In this document: positions 33,916 through 44,495 of the stretch, in pieces
How positions within the stretch are numbered: the stretch's first letter is position 1
Layout: the number at the start of each line of letters is the position of its first letter
Source: Pedobacter sp. ASV28
GTDB lineage: Bacteria > Bacteroidota > Bacteroidia > Sphingobacteriales > Sphingobacteriaceae
Length of the DNA: 64,000 nucleotides
Assembly: GCF_016428855.1 (NCBI RefSeq)
Contig: NZ_JAELTN010000009.1
Coordinates: 1-64,000 of the forward strand
Reading direction: 5' to 3'
Translations under genes and position numbers: made by a program
Notes under the pieces: model-generated
Database searches by the model: none
What the model was told of the DNA's origin: nothing
What the model saw: the letters and a program-made list of their open reading frames with translations, nothing else

Positions 33916-34596
33916 CTACCTGTTAATATGTAAAAGCAGTTCCTTTTTATACGATTTGCCAATTGGAATCAGGGTCTGATTGCTCAAAATCAAATGATCA
34001 TGGCTAAGCCTTACCACCTGCATTTTATTGATCAGGTAAGAGCGGTGCGCCTGAATAAACACCTCCGGATTTAGCCTCTCTAAGATCCCTTTTAAGGTAT
34101 GGTAAATGATATGTACCTTTTGCTCGGTAACGATCTTTACATAATCTTTACAGCCTTCTACATAAAGAATATCCTGTTGTTTAAGGTTGAGCATCCCGTC
34201 TTTATCTTTAATCACCAGGGTATTGGTTATTCCCTCTGTAGCTACGGTGGCCTTTTCTATTTTGGCCACAGCTTTTAAAAATCGTTCGTAAGAAAAAGGC
34301 TTTAACAGGTAATCTACGGCATTGAGCTCAAAGCCTTCAAAAGCATATTGCTTATAGGCAGTGGTAAATATGGTTTTAGGCGCATTGGGCAGCGCCTTTA
34401 AAAAGTTTACCCCATTTACTAAAGGCATTTCAATATCCAAGAACAAGAGATCGATTTTGTTTTTGCCCAGGTATTCATAGGCTTCAACCGCATTTCTAAA
34501 TTTAGCAACCAAGCTAAAACCTGGAGTCTCTTCAATATAATGCGCCAACACCTGATGTGCTAAAGGTTCATCGTCTAATATTACGCAACTGATCAT
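33916..34596 (-). CDS. LytTR-family response regulator
   Basis: The 226-residue protein has a receiver domain with acidic pair Asp8-Asp9, phospho-acceptor Asp54 (LLFLDIEMP), Thr78 and Lys98. A LytTR DNA-binding domain follows (about 120-220: DILYVEGCKDYVKIV ... EVFIQAHRSYLINKMQV). It overlaps the kinase gene by four bases (ATGA), so the pair is translated together. LytTR regulators bind direct-repeat sites; the target genes are unknown, with the divergent erythromycin-esterase-like gene and the M20 gene as neighbours. Confidence 0.95.
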   Translation of the reverse strand: MISCVILDDEPLAHQVLAHYIEETPGFSLVAKFRNAVEAYEYLGKNKIDLLFLDIEMPLVNGVNFLKALPNAPKTIFTTAYKQYAFEGFELNAVDYLLKPFSYERFLKAVAKIEKATVATEGITNTLVIKDKDGMLNLKQQDILYVEGCKDYVKIVTEQKVHIIYHTLKGILERLNPEVFIQAHRSYLINKMQVVRLSHDHLILSNQTLIPIGKSYKKELLLHINR

Positions 34597-35651
34597 GGTT
34601 TTATGCTTAATTCTGCCACAAAGATAGGACCTTCGGTAGTCAATAAAAGTTGATGACGACCCGGATAATACAGTTCCAATCTTTTTTTGATATTGTTCAG
34701 GCCTATTCCTCCTCGTTTAGCTTGGGTTTGTAAAGGATTGGCAGGTAAGGTTTCATTTTCAATCCTAAAAACCAAAGTACCCTCCTTAAACGATAGTTCG
34801 GCCAAAACACCTGCCTCATTTTCCAATTTATGTTTCCCATGTTTGAAACTGTTTTCTACCAAGGGCAAGAATAATAAGGGTGGGATTTTTAGCGGAGGAA
34901 TATCTTCAGCAACTTTCAATACTATATTAGCCTGCGGAAATTTTTTCTGTTCCAATTCAAAATACCCTTCCAAAAAGACCATTTCGTCTTGTAAAGCCAC
35001 TTCCTCTTGGTCACAATCGTATAAAATATACTGCATCATTTGCGACAACAATAGAATAAACCTTGGGGTTTCCTTTGACCCTGTAAGGCTCATGCCATAT
35101 AAACTGTTCAAGGTATTGAATAAAAAATGGGGTTGCAGTTGTGTCTTTAACAGGTTGAGCTGCAAATGAAGGTGGTCGGTTTCTATTCTATGGCGCTGGA
35201 CTTCATTTTGATAGGAAAACCTTGAAAATGCAACACATAAAAAAGCAATTGCATCGGTTAGGATCATATTCCAATCCATAAAAAAGCCTATATAACCCGT
35301 AGTAAAAAAACGATGGCTGGGCATCCCTGTGGTAAACTCGGCAAATATCCACGATACGGCCATGTGGTTAAGGGTGGTGAGGAATACAAAGTAAATCAGG
35401 CTCAACACTAACACCCAAAGATATTTTTTAAGGTATAGTAAACGGGGTACAGCCCATTTATAATAAGGAACGAGGTAAAGTGTAGAACAGATGGCATACA
35501 AACAAATTTCAGGATAAGGGAAATCATTATTGGGGATATGGGGAAGCCCCGAATGATCTATATAATAGGAATATTTATAGATGCAAACGTAAAATAGCCA
35601 GATGAGCAGCTCAAATACAACTGGAAAAGTAAGGGTCGATTTTTTTAACAC
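34593..35651 (-). CDS. LytS/YehU-type sensor histidine kinase
   Basis: The 352-residue membrane protein has about four hydrophobic segments in its first 160 residues. The His_kinase domain begins at QLQPHFLFNTLNSLYGMS (phospho-acceptor His about 176), and a HATPase region with PLVENSFKHG (N-box) and GGIGLNNIKKRLELYY follows. It lacks a recognisable extracytoplasmic sensor domain, so the signal is probably sensed in the membrane. It phosphorylates the LytTR regulator encoded downstream with a four-base overlap. Confidence 0.92.
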   Translation of the reverse strand: MLKKSTLTFPVVFELLIWLFYVCIYKYSYYIDHSGLPHIPNNDFPYPEICLYAICSTLYLVPYYKWAVPRLLYLKKYLWVLVLSLIYFVFLTTLNHMAVSWIFAEFTTGMPSHRFFTTGYIGFFMDWNMILTDAIAFLCVAFSRFSYQNEVQRHRIETDHLHLQLNLLKTQLQPHFLFNTLNSLYGMSLTGSKETPRFILLLSQMMQYILYDCDQEEVALQDEMVFLEGYFELEQKKFPQANIVLKVAEDIPPLKIPPLLFLPLVENSFKHGKHKLENEAGVLAELSFKEGTLVFRIENETLPANPLQTQAKRGGIGLNNIKKRLELYYPGRHQLLLTTEGPIFVAELSIKP

Positions 35652-35822
35652 ATTTCAAAACTCGGAAAATTATTGGTTTTTATACCATCCGGTTCGACGA
35701 ACATCACATTTTGCCCGACTAAAATAAAGCCACTTTAATTGATGGCGCCTAAAGCTTTACTTGTCGAATAAATAGGTCATCTGCAGGCAACTCTTCCTTC
35801 ATTTGTGAAAGAAAAAGAACAT

Positions 35823-37127
35823 ATGAAATTAAATATGCACCTGAATATAGTGATCGTAATGATGGCGATCCTATGCCACACTAGCCCCATAGCGGCACAA
35901 CAAAAAGCAAGCACAACCAACGACACCACCTTGAGTGCAAAAGAGATCAAAGCCGTTTCGTTGAAAGATTATAAAAGCTTTAAGGCCAGTATTGGTCCCC
36001 TGATCAAAGAAATGAGTACCAAAAGGATTGTAGGCTTGGGTGAAGGTACCCATGGTACGGCCGAGTTTTACAAAGTACGTTATTGGATCAGTAGAATATT
36101 GATCGAAGAAAAAGGGTTTGATTATATCGCCTTTGAAAATGACCTGAGTGACGTATGGACATTAAATCAACAAGTAAGTGAAACCAAAGACTTAGGCCAA
36201 TTAATGAAAAGCCATTTGATGAGCATCTGGCAGAATGAAGAAACCAAAGAAATGCTAAACTGGGTAAAAGAATACAATGCCACACACCAGCACAAAATAA
36301 CCCTTAGCGGGTTAGATTTCCCCTTGCTAAAACCAGATGTTGAAATGTTGATTTCAGTATTAACCAAAGGGCAAGACCTGACATTGATGCCTGCGGTAAA
36401 AAGTCTATACCAAGCAGCCAGCCTACAAGATGAAGCCTGGATCGGCATGAATGATAAAAGCTACAAGACTGATTGGAAATTATTGCGTTCGGGAAGTAAA
36501 AGTGGTTATATCACTGCCGATTCGATAGAAAAACAAATGGCTAACCTCCAACTTTCCCCTATTTTAAAGGGTGAATTTCAACAGGCACTCACGAATTTAA
36601 AACAAGGCTTTGCCCCTTTTTATGGTGGTACGGCCGAAGGAGACCGCGATAGTTTAATGGCCAACAATGCCGCCATGATCTTAAAGGACAGCAATGGCAA
36701 AATGATTATCTGGGCACATAATGCACATGTGGGCAAAACAAAAATCTATGCCGGAGCCGTAGGTGGTACCGGAAGCTATTTGCTCAAGCTGTTTCCTAAC
36801 AATTACTTTGTTCTGGGTACGGGTACGGCCAATGGTACCTTTGCCGCTACAATTGATGTTAGACCTACCAATAGTAACCCAATGAAGGCTTACCCCTTGG
36901 CAAAACCCATTGTGGGTTCTTGGGATGAAATGTTGGCCAACAAAGATATACCTAGCTTTTATTTCAGCCCTTCAAAAACAAAGCTGGCCGGTTTGGCCAA
37001 GCCTTTACGCTTGATCGGCTTTGGGATAAAAAGTGATGCATCAACCTACGACACCCTCAACTTAGCAAAGATGTTTGATGCTTTTCTGTTCATCAAAGAT
37101 ACCCATGCACCTATACCATTAAAATAA
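35823..37127 (+). CDS. exported erythromycin-esterase-family protein
   Basis: The start at 35823 gives 434 residues with a signal peptide (MHLNIVIVMMAILC ... AAQQ); a GTG at 35805 adds six residues. The Ere-family pattern is present: GLGEGTHGTAEF (catalytic Glu and His), FDYIAFENDLSDVW, WAHNAHVGKT and LGTGTANGTF. Characterised Ere enzymes hydrolyse the macrolide lactone, but many exported Bacteroidota members are not resistance proteins, so no resistance is inferred. It is divergent from the LytTR system, which might control it. A terminator follows. Confidence 0.8.
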   Translation: MKLNMHLNIVIVMMAILCHTSPIAAQQKASTTNDTTLSAKEIKAVSLKDYKSFKASIGPLIKEMSTKRIVGLGEGTHGTAEFYKVRYWISRILIEEKGFDYIAFENDLSDVWTLNQQVSETKDLGQLMKSHLMSIWQNEETKEMLNWVKEYNATHQHKITLSGLDFPLLKPDVEMLISVLTKGQDLTLMPAVKSLYQAASLQDEAWIGMNDKSYKTDWKLLRSGSKSGYITADSIEKQMANLQLSPILKGEFQQALTNLKQGFAPFYGGTAEGDRDSLMANNAAMILKDSNGKMIIWAHNAHVGKTKIYAGAVGGTGSYLLKLFPNNYFVLGTGTANGTFAATIDVRPTNSNPMKAYPLAKPIVGSWDEMLANKDIPSFYFSPSKTKLAGLAKPLRLIGFGIKSDASTYDTLNLAKMFDAFLFIKDTHAPIPLK

Positions 37128-37146
37128 ACCTTCAGACTCCGCACAG

Positions 37147-37177
37147 GCCCATGCCCTAGAGGTATGGGCTTTTTTTA
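37147..37177 (+). terminator. intrinsic terminator
   Basis: GCCCATGCC (37147-37155) pairs with GGTATGGGC (37161-37169) with one wobble pair, followed by eight T. It ends the Ere-family transcript before pgi. Confidence 0.8.
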
Positions 37178-37224
37178 AGATGAAAAGCATTCCTTTCCAT
37201 GCTGTTTTTTAACAGAAATTATAA

Positions 37225-38973
<1,749 letters not shown>

Positions 38974-39052
38974 AACCTTTATGGATTTTTAATGTTTTCG
39001 TCATCATAGAATTAATTCAATTTAAAATGACTGAATTTAAAAAATAGATTTT

Positions 39053-39583
39053 ATGAGCACTTTAAAAACCATCTTTATGGGCGCATGGCTATGCCTTGCG
39101 CTACAGGCCAACGCACAAACAGATAAAGCCACAACGGCCAAAATTGTGGAGGCCAAGAATTATACCTTTGTAGCAACAAGTGCTACCCCAATGAATGCGC
39201 AGGACATTAGTAGGGTGATGAGCAAAATGCCAGGTGCCATGCAGGGTGGTACCATTAACCTGAATGAAACTTATTATCAATTAAAGGTAACGGCAGATAG
39301 TATCGTTTCTTTCCTACCCTATTATGGAAGGGCATTTAATGCCTCCATGAACCAAACAGAAGGTGGGGTAAAATTCAACTCCAAGAAATTTGAATACAAA
39401 ACAACAAAAGGTAAAAAAAGTGGATGGAATATAACGGTAAATACCAAAGATACCAATGAGGGTTATCGGTTTTCCTTAAGTATCAGTGAAAGTGGCTATG
39501 CCACTCTATCGCTAAATAGCAACAATAAGCAGTCTATTACTTATAATGGCTATCTGATGGAAAATAAAGATGAAACTAAATAA
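39053..39583 (+). CDS. DUF4251 secreted protein
   Basis: The 176-residue protein has a signal peptide (LKTIFMGAWLCLALQANAQ). The mature part matches the DUF4251 pattern: VEAKNYTFVATSATPM, a strand-rich middle with VSFLPYYGRAFNA, and a C-terminal GYRFSLSISESGYATLSLNS. The function is unknown; the family is common and specific to Bacteroidota. It is 79 bases after pgi and may be separately expressed. Confidence 0.8.
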   Translation: MSTLKTIFMGAWLCLALQANAQTDKATTAKIVEAKNYTFVATSATPMNAQDISRVMSKMPGAMQGGTINLNETYYQLKVTADSIVSFLPYYGRAFNASMNQTEGGVKFNSKKFEYKTTKGKKSGWNITVNTKDTNEGYRFSLSISESGYATLSLNSNNKQSITYNGYLMENKDETK

Positions 39584-39655
39584 TGGCTTTTCATTAGGCT
39601 AAAATTACCCGAGTTGAGCTATAAGTTGCGCTTGGCAAAATGGCATTGATCGCAT

Positions 39656-40741
39656 TTAATTTGGCTGAAGCTTGATCTCAAAGAGCTTTGGCCATTTTTT
39701 TCCCGTAACCCATAGTCGTTTGCTAGTGGGATCGTAGGCAATACCATTGAGCACATTGTTGCCCTCCTCAAAACTATCCTTAAAATATTTTTTGGGCACC
39801 AATGCAGAAAGATCAATCTCCGCTTCTACCGCACCTGTTTTAGGATTGATGACCACAATTCTATTGGTGGTATATACATTGGCGTAAATCTTACCTTCAA
39901 CATATTCGAGTTCGTTAAGGCTTTGCACTGGGCCAGTATGGTCATAAACTTCAATATAGCCTTCTTCCTTATAGGTTTCGGCATTCATTTGCCAAATTCG
40001 GTTAGAGCCATCACTTCGCAATAGCTGTTTTCCATCGTAGGTAAGCCCCCATCCTTCCCTGCTATTTTGATAGGGGAAGCTTCCTATTTCCTTTAATGTA
40101 GCGGCATCGTAGATCAATCCTACATTTTCTTGCCAAGTCAGCACAATAATCTTATGGCCAACTTTTACAGAGCCCTCTCCGAAATACTCCGGCTTCAACT
40201 TTGTGCTTTCCAAGGCCTTTCCCGACCTTAAATCTACCCACTTCAGTTCAGATTGGCCTTTTCTTCCGGTACTCTCCAACAAATTTCCATTTACATAACT
40301 TAATCCCTGGGTATAAGAAGAGGTATCATGTGGAAAAGTGTTCACCAAGGTATATTTAAGCTTTGCGGGCTTTTTATCGGTTTTAATGACAATATTACTG
40401 GTAATGGTATCCTTCTTATTGGCCGGTCTTTCTATAATTGCCGTTAGCATTCTATAGCCCAAGGGCAAACTGCCGGTATTCAACCATACCGAATCATGAG
40501 TTGATTTCTTGGCAAACTCATTACCATCAATAAGATAAGTTATCGAATTGACTTCGGTTTTTGCAGGAATATCAAGTTCGATCTTTATGCGCTGCCCACT
40601 ACTAAAGCTTTCTCCCTGATAGGGCTTTTTAAATGTGATATAGGAGTTGACCACGCTTTGGTTGCAGGCAAGCTGTAAGAAGCAAAGCCATAAAAAAAAC
40701 GGGACCCAGATTTTATAGGTATGGCCAAAATGCATCTTCAA
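39656..40741 (-). CDS. glutaminyl-peptide cyclotransferase, lipoprotein
   Basis: The 361-residue protein has a signal ending in the lipobox LQLACNQ. A short N-terminal beta domain precedes a five-bladed beta-propeller of the plant/bacterial glutamine cyclotransferase family (Glu_cyclase_2): FPHDTSSYTQGLSY, EGWGLTYDGKQLLRSDGS, LNELEYVEGKIYANVY and LNGIAYDPTSKRLWVTGK. It converts N-terminal Gln to pyroglutamate in exported proteins; in Bacteroidota this modifies many secreted proteins. It overlaps the yraN gene by 29 bases on the same strand. Confidence 0.9.
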   Translation of the reverse strand: MKMHFGHTYKIWVPFFLWLCFLQLACNQSVVNSYITFKKPYQGESFSSGQRIKIELDIPAKTEVNSITYLIDGNEFAKKSTHDSVWLNTGSLPLGYRMLTAIIERPANKKDTITSNIVIKTDKKPAKLKYTLVNTFPHDTSSYTQGLSYVNGNLLESTGRKGQSELKWVDLRSGKALESTKLKPEYFGEGSVKVGHKIIVLTWQENVGLIYDAATLKEIGSFPYQNSREGWGLTYDGKQLLRSDGSNRIWQMNAETYKEEGYIEVYDHTGPVQSLNELEYVEGKIYANVYTTNRIVVINPKTGAVEAEIDLSALVPKKYFKDSFEEGNNVLNGIAYDPTSKRLWVTGKKWPKLFEIKLQPN

Positions 40742-41078
40742 TGTGATTGAGGTTATAGTGTTTATCTTTTGTTAAAAGTACCGATATGATATCAAATCTA
40801 ATTTCCCCCTTATGAGACCTCATTTCGATATAAGCCTGTGCTGCCAGCTCTAATTGCTTTTGTTTGGCCGGACCTACAAAATCTTCGGGCTGACCAAATG
40901 TTACCGAGCTACGGGTTTTAACTTCTATAAAGATAATGGTATTTCCATAAAGTGCAATGATATCTACTTCTGCCTTGCCTGTTACCCAATTCTCTTCCAA
41001 GATTTCATATCCCTTCTGTTCCAGATAGGTTATAGCTGCTTTCTCTCCGGCTTTGCCTATATCATTATGGAGCGCCAT
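40713..41078 (-). CDS. YraN family protein (UPF0102)
   Basis: The 121-residue protein has the Holliday-junction-resolvase/restriction-endonuclease-like fold of UPF0102: AGEKAAITYLEQKGYEILE, EVDIIALYGNTIIFIEVKTR (the Asp ... Glu-x-Lys nuclease-like core, about 38-56), and a C-terminal DIISVLL strand. The biological role is not established. The overlap with the cyclotransferase gene suggests one transcript. Confidence 0.9.
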   Translation of the reverse strand: MALHNDIGKAGEKAAITYLEQKGYEILEENWVTGKAEVDIIALYGNTIIFIEVKTRSSVTFGQPEDFVGPAKQKQLELAAQAYIEMRSHKGEIRFDIISVLLTKDKHYNLNHIEDAFWPYL

Positions 41079-41194
41079 CTTATTAAAGTTAAAAGTAAAA
41101 ATTCACGAATCAGAAAACTCACATCTTATCTTAAATGCTATAGGTCTTGATACTTAGTGCCCATATCTTCATACTTAATAATCCTATCTGCAGG

Positions 41195-43168
41195 CTACTT
41201 CACAATGACCGAACCCAAAAACTTGGATATATCTCTTTCTACATTTTTGATATGCGCGTATTTGCTCATGAGAATCTCCTGGTTGGCAATGTCTTTTTCC
41301 TCCTTGATCTCATTCAGTAAATTTGTCAGCATTTGATCTACCTTACGTTTTTTCAAATGATAAAGCCCACCTAACACCGTAGCCTTCAAATTGACTGTTT
41401 CGTCCCTTACGTAGATCTGGTGTTTATTGTACCAATTTTCACTTAGGGAATAAGGTGAGGTAGAAAGGGTAATGGCCAGGTCGGCAATCTGCCTATCTTC
41501 ACTTTTGAGGAATTGGTTAATGGTAGGCAATTGTCCATTTTCAAGTTCAGCACGGTAATGATCAATAATTCTTCTGCACAACTCATTCTCAAAGGTTACA
41601 TCGCTCAGATTCTGCACAATAAAAGAACCAATGTACATATTGTCCGTACCTTCCCAAGTGGCCAGCTCGTGCCCAAAAGTAAGTAATAAACGCACAATTT
41701 CCTGTTCCTGCAAAGCATCGGTATTTACCTGAGCAGAAGTATCCATATTTAGGCTACCATCACCAGTATTCGCAAAATCTTCTGCAAACAGATCATCGGG
41801 TGGCATATCTGGATGCCCAAAGCTTGAAGTGGATGAACGAGATGGGGCACTTGCCTTTTTCAGTTTGGCCGCTTTCATGGTATTCAGCTCATTGAGCAGA
41901 ATTCTTTCTTCTATGGCCAAGAGATGACTGCACTCCCTAATGAAAACCGAAGCTTTGATATTATCGGGTATTTTAGCAATGCTTTCCACAATATCCCTAA
42001 TGATTCCAGCCCGCTTAATAGGATCATTTCCTGCTTCCGCCAACAACACATTAGCCTTGTATAGGATAAAATCCTGTCTTTTTTCTTCAATATAGGTCTT
42101 GAAGGCCCCAGCACCTACCTTGTGCATATAGGAATCCGGATCGTCGCCATCTGGAAAAGAAACCACTTTTACATTGAGTCCCTCTTCCAAGATCATGTCC
42201 AGTCCACGTAGCGATGCCTTAATTCCCGCAGCATCTCCATCATAGAGAATGGTTACATTTTGGGTAAATCGACCAATCAAGCGAATCTGTTCAATAGTTA
42301 ATGATGTACCCGACGAGGCCACAACATTTTCAACATAGGCCTGATGTACAGAAAGCACATCGGCATAACCTTCTACCAGATAGCAGTTATCCAGATCGCG
42401 AATAGCCTTTTTGGCGTGGTACAAACCATACAGTACATTTGACTTATGGTAAATATCACTTTCTGGGGAGTTTACATATTTTGGAACATTTTTATCTGTT
42501 TTTAGGGTACGTCCTCCAAAACCTATCACCCTTCCTGTAAAATTGTGTATGGGAAACATTACCCTTCCCCTAAACCGATCATACAGCTTACCTTTATCAT
42601 TTCTGATGGCCAGTCCTGTTTTCTCTAGATATTCCTCAGCATGCTGATTCTTGATGGCCGCCTGGGTAAGGGAATCCCAAACATCGGGCGAATAGCCCAG
42701 GTTAAATTTTTTGATGATGTCTTCCCGAAATCCACGCTCCTTGAAATAGCTCAGGCCAATAGCCCTTCCATCATCACTGTTCCAAAGTTGTTCTTCAAAG
42801 AAATTGGCCGCGAATTGAGAAACGATGTATAAACTTTCCCTGGCATTTTGGGCTTCAGTTTGTTCTTTGGTCTCTACCGTTTCTTCAACCTCGATATTAT
42901 ACTTATTGGCCAAAAACTTTAACGCTTCCGGATACGAGTATTTTTCGTGGTCCATAATGAAGCGGACCGAATCTCCAGCCTTACCACAACCAAAGCACTT
43001 ATAAATGCCCTTACTTACCGATACGTGGAAAGATGGGGTTTTTTCCCCATGAAAAGGACAGTTCCCAATTAAACTTGTCCCTCTTTTCTTGAGGTGTACA
43101 AAATCGCCAACCACTTCCTCTATACGTGCGGTCTCCTTAATCTTCTCTATCGTTTCGTGATTGATCAT
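41195..43168 (-). CDS. dnaG: DNA primase
   Basis: The 657-residue enzyme starts at 43168 (MINHETIEKIKETARIEEVV); a 14-residue extension to 43210 is unlikely. The zinc domain has CPFHGEKTPSFHVS ... YKCFGCG. The catalytic core has EGYADVLSVHQAYVENVVAS and the Toprim LYDGDAAG. The C-terminal third (about 450-657) is the DnaB-interacting region. It makes RNA primers for replication. Confidence 0.97.
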   Translation of the reverse strand: MINHETIEKIKETARIEEVVGDFVHLKKRGTSLIGNCPFHGEKTPSFHVSVSKGIYKCFGCGKAGDSVRFIMDHEKYSYPEALKFLANKYNIEVEETVETKEQTEAQNARESLYIVSQFAANFFEEQLWNSDDGRAIGLSYFKERGFREDIIKKFNLGYSPDVWDSLTQAAIKNQHAEEYLEKTGLAIRNDKGKLYDRFRGRVMFPIHNFTGRVIGFGGRTLKTDKNVPKYVNSPESDIYHKSNVLYGLYHAKKAIRDLDNCYLVEGYADVLSVHQAYVENVVASSGTSLTIEQIRLIGRFTQNVTILYDGDAAGIKASLRGLDMILEEGLNVKVVSFPDGDDPDSYMHKVGAGAFKTYIEEKRQDFILYKANVLLAEAGNDPIKRAGIIRDIVESIAKIPDNIKASVFIRECSHLLAIEERILLNELNTMKAAKLKKASAPSRSSTSSFGHPDMPPDDLFAEDFANTGDGSLNMDTSAQVNTDALQEQEIVRLLLTFGHELATWEGTDNMYIGSFIVQNLSDVTFENELCRRIIDHYRAELENGQLPTINQFLKSEDRQIADLAITLSTSPYSLSENWYNKHQIYVRDETVNLKATVLGGLYHLKKRKVDQMLTNLLNEIKEEKDIANQEILMSKYAHIKNVERDISKFLGSVIVK

Positions 43169-43245
43169 TTGTATCGAATACTTTTGGTGATGGGCTAAAG
43201 GGTTATGCATTCAGTTCCATAACCTATAACACCAAATTCACCACA

Positions 43246-43902
43246 TTATTTTATAAAAGTCAGCATCTGTTCTGCTACCAACTGATTACCTACATTATTT
43301 AAGTGTACGCGATCTGTAGTGAGCACACCTTTTTCAACGTTTTCATTATTATTTTTTTCTTCATAGTCTTGAAAGGCTTTTCTAAGATCACAAAGTGGCA
43401 GGTTGTTCTTAACTGCCAGCGCCCTAATTCCTGAGGCATAATGATCCAGTTCGGCATCCAACTCATTGGTACCACCTTTTTTTTCTCCAATAACCGATGG
43501 GGTACACAATACGATTTTGCTCCCATTGGCTTGTATCTTATTAATCAAAGCCTGATAAAACTTCAGATATTTATCATAATCAGTACCTGTCCTGCCACTT
43601 TGCTTATGCCATACATCATTAATACCTACATAAATAAAAACCAGATCTGGTTTTTTGACCAACACGTCATCTTCTAGCCTGAGGTAAAGGTCATAGACCT
43701 TATTTCCTCCAATACCTGCCCCCAACAATTCAAATTTTGTGGTATCGAGCTGCTTTTTAAGCAGGTTAATGTATCCGTTACTTTTAACACCTTGTTGTGT
43801 AATCGAATCTCCAAAGAATAATACACGTTTAGGTTTTGGTTTCATGGCAAATAGGGTTAGTCCGATCAAGGCTAAAAATGCTAGTTTTATGGTTGATTTC
43901 AT
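43246..43902 (-). CDS. exported SGNH/GDSL hydrolase
   Basis: The 218-residue protein has an N-terminal hydrophobic signal and then block I FFGDSITQQG (catalytic Ser), block II Gly in GAGIGGNK, block III GINDVW (Asn), and block V DRVHLNNVG (Asp-His). It probably deacylates or deesterifies glycans or lipids in the envelope. It lies 77 bases from the dnaG start on the same strand and may be co-transcribed with it. Confidence 0.88.
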   Translation of the reverse strand: MKSTIKLAFLALIGLTLFAMKPKPKRVLFFGDSITQQGVKSNGYINLLKKQLDTTKFELLGAGIGGNKVYDLYLRLEDDVLVKKPDLVFIYVGINDVWHKQSGRTGTDYDKYLKFYQALINKIQANGSKIVLCTPSVIGEKKGGTNELDAELDHYASGIRALAVKNNLPLCDLRKAFQDYEEKNNNENVEKGVLTTDRVHLNNVGNQLVAEQMLTFIK

Positions 43903-43976
43903 GCTTATGTTTTAAACCTTTAAAGGTAATTGTTTAGCCGCTAATATTAACATAGCTGAATAATTTTCTATCTTTA

Positions 43977-44495
43977 ATGAAATTTAAAATCAACATGAAA
44001 TCACAAGCTAGATTCTCTCTCATTACGGTCCTGTTGCTCTTCACGACCTGCATGGTCTTTGCCCAAAGAAAAAAAGCGCCCTATAATGCGATTATCTACA
44101 CACAAAATAAGGGTAAAATTCAGGGCAAACTTACCGCTATTAATGACACTGCATTAGTAATTGCCGACAAAAGAGACCTAGTCAATTATATCCCTTTTGA
44201 CCAGGTCACAAAAATAAAGATTTACAAATATCGTAGTGACATAGGTTACAGTATTATTACGGGCGCATTGGTAATCGGTAACATTGCAGCTGCCCAATCA
44301 CTTAGCGATGGCAATGCTGCACTGATTATGGGTACTGCCGGAACCGTTGGCATTGTGGCGTTAAGCATGTTATTGCATAATGCCATTCATGGCCCAATCC
44401 TAAAAATCAAAGCTAGCGAAGAGAAAATCGACTATAACAATGTAAGTAAGAAAATAAGCCCCTATGTAGTTAACGATGCAGCCTTAAAGCCCTAA
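43977..44495 (+). CDS. hypothetical exported membrane protein
   Basis: The 172-residue protein (an internal start at 43995 is possible) has a signal-like segment ending VFAQ. A beta-rich stretch follows (NAIIYTQNKGKIQGKLTAIND), resembling an SH3-like/Lsm-like fold seen in small Bacteroidota proteins, and then two hydrophobic helices (SIITGALVIGNIAAAQ; AALIMGTAGTVGIVALSMLL). The function is unknown. It overlaps the convergent serine hydrolase gene by four bases. Confidence 0.6.
   Translation: MKFKINMKSQARFSLITVLLLFTTCMVFAQRKKAPYNAIIYTQNKGKIQGKLTAINDTALVIADKRDLVNYIPFDQVTKIKIYKYRSDIGYSIITGALVIGNIAAAQSLSDGNAALIMGTAGTVGIVALSMLLHNAIHGPILKIKASEEKIDYNNVSKKISPYVVNDAALKP

Noticed and set aside
35823-37127. 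Macrolide resistance gene
   Set aside because: Exported members of the Ere family are common in Bacteroidota without known resistance function, and nothing mobile surrounds this copy.
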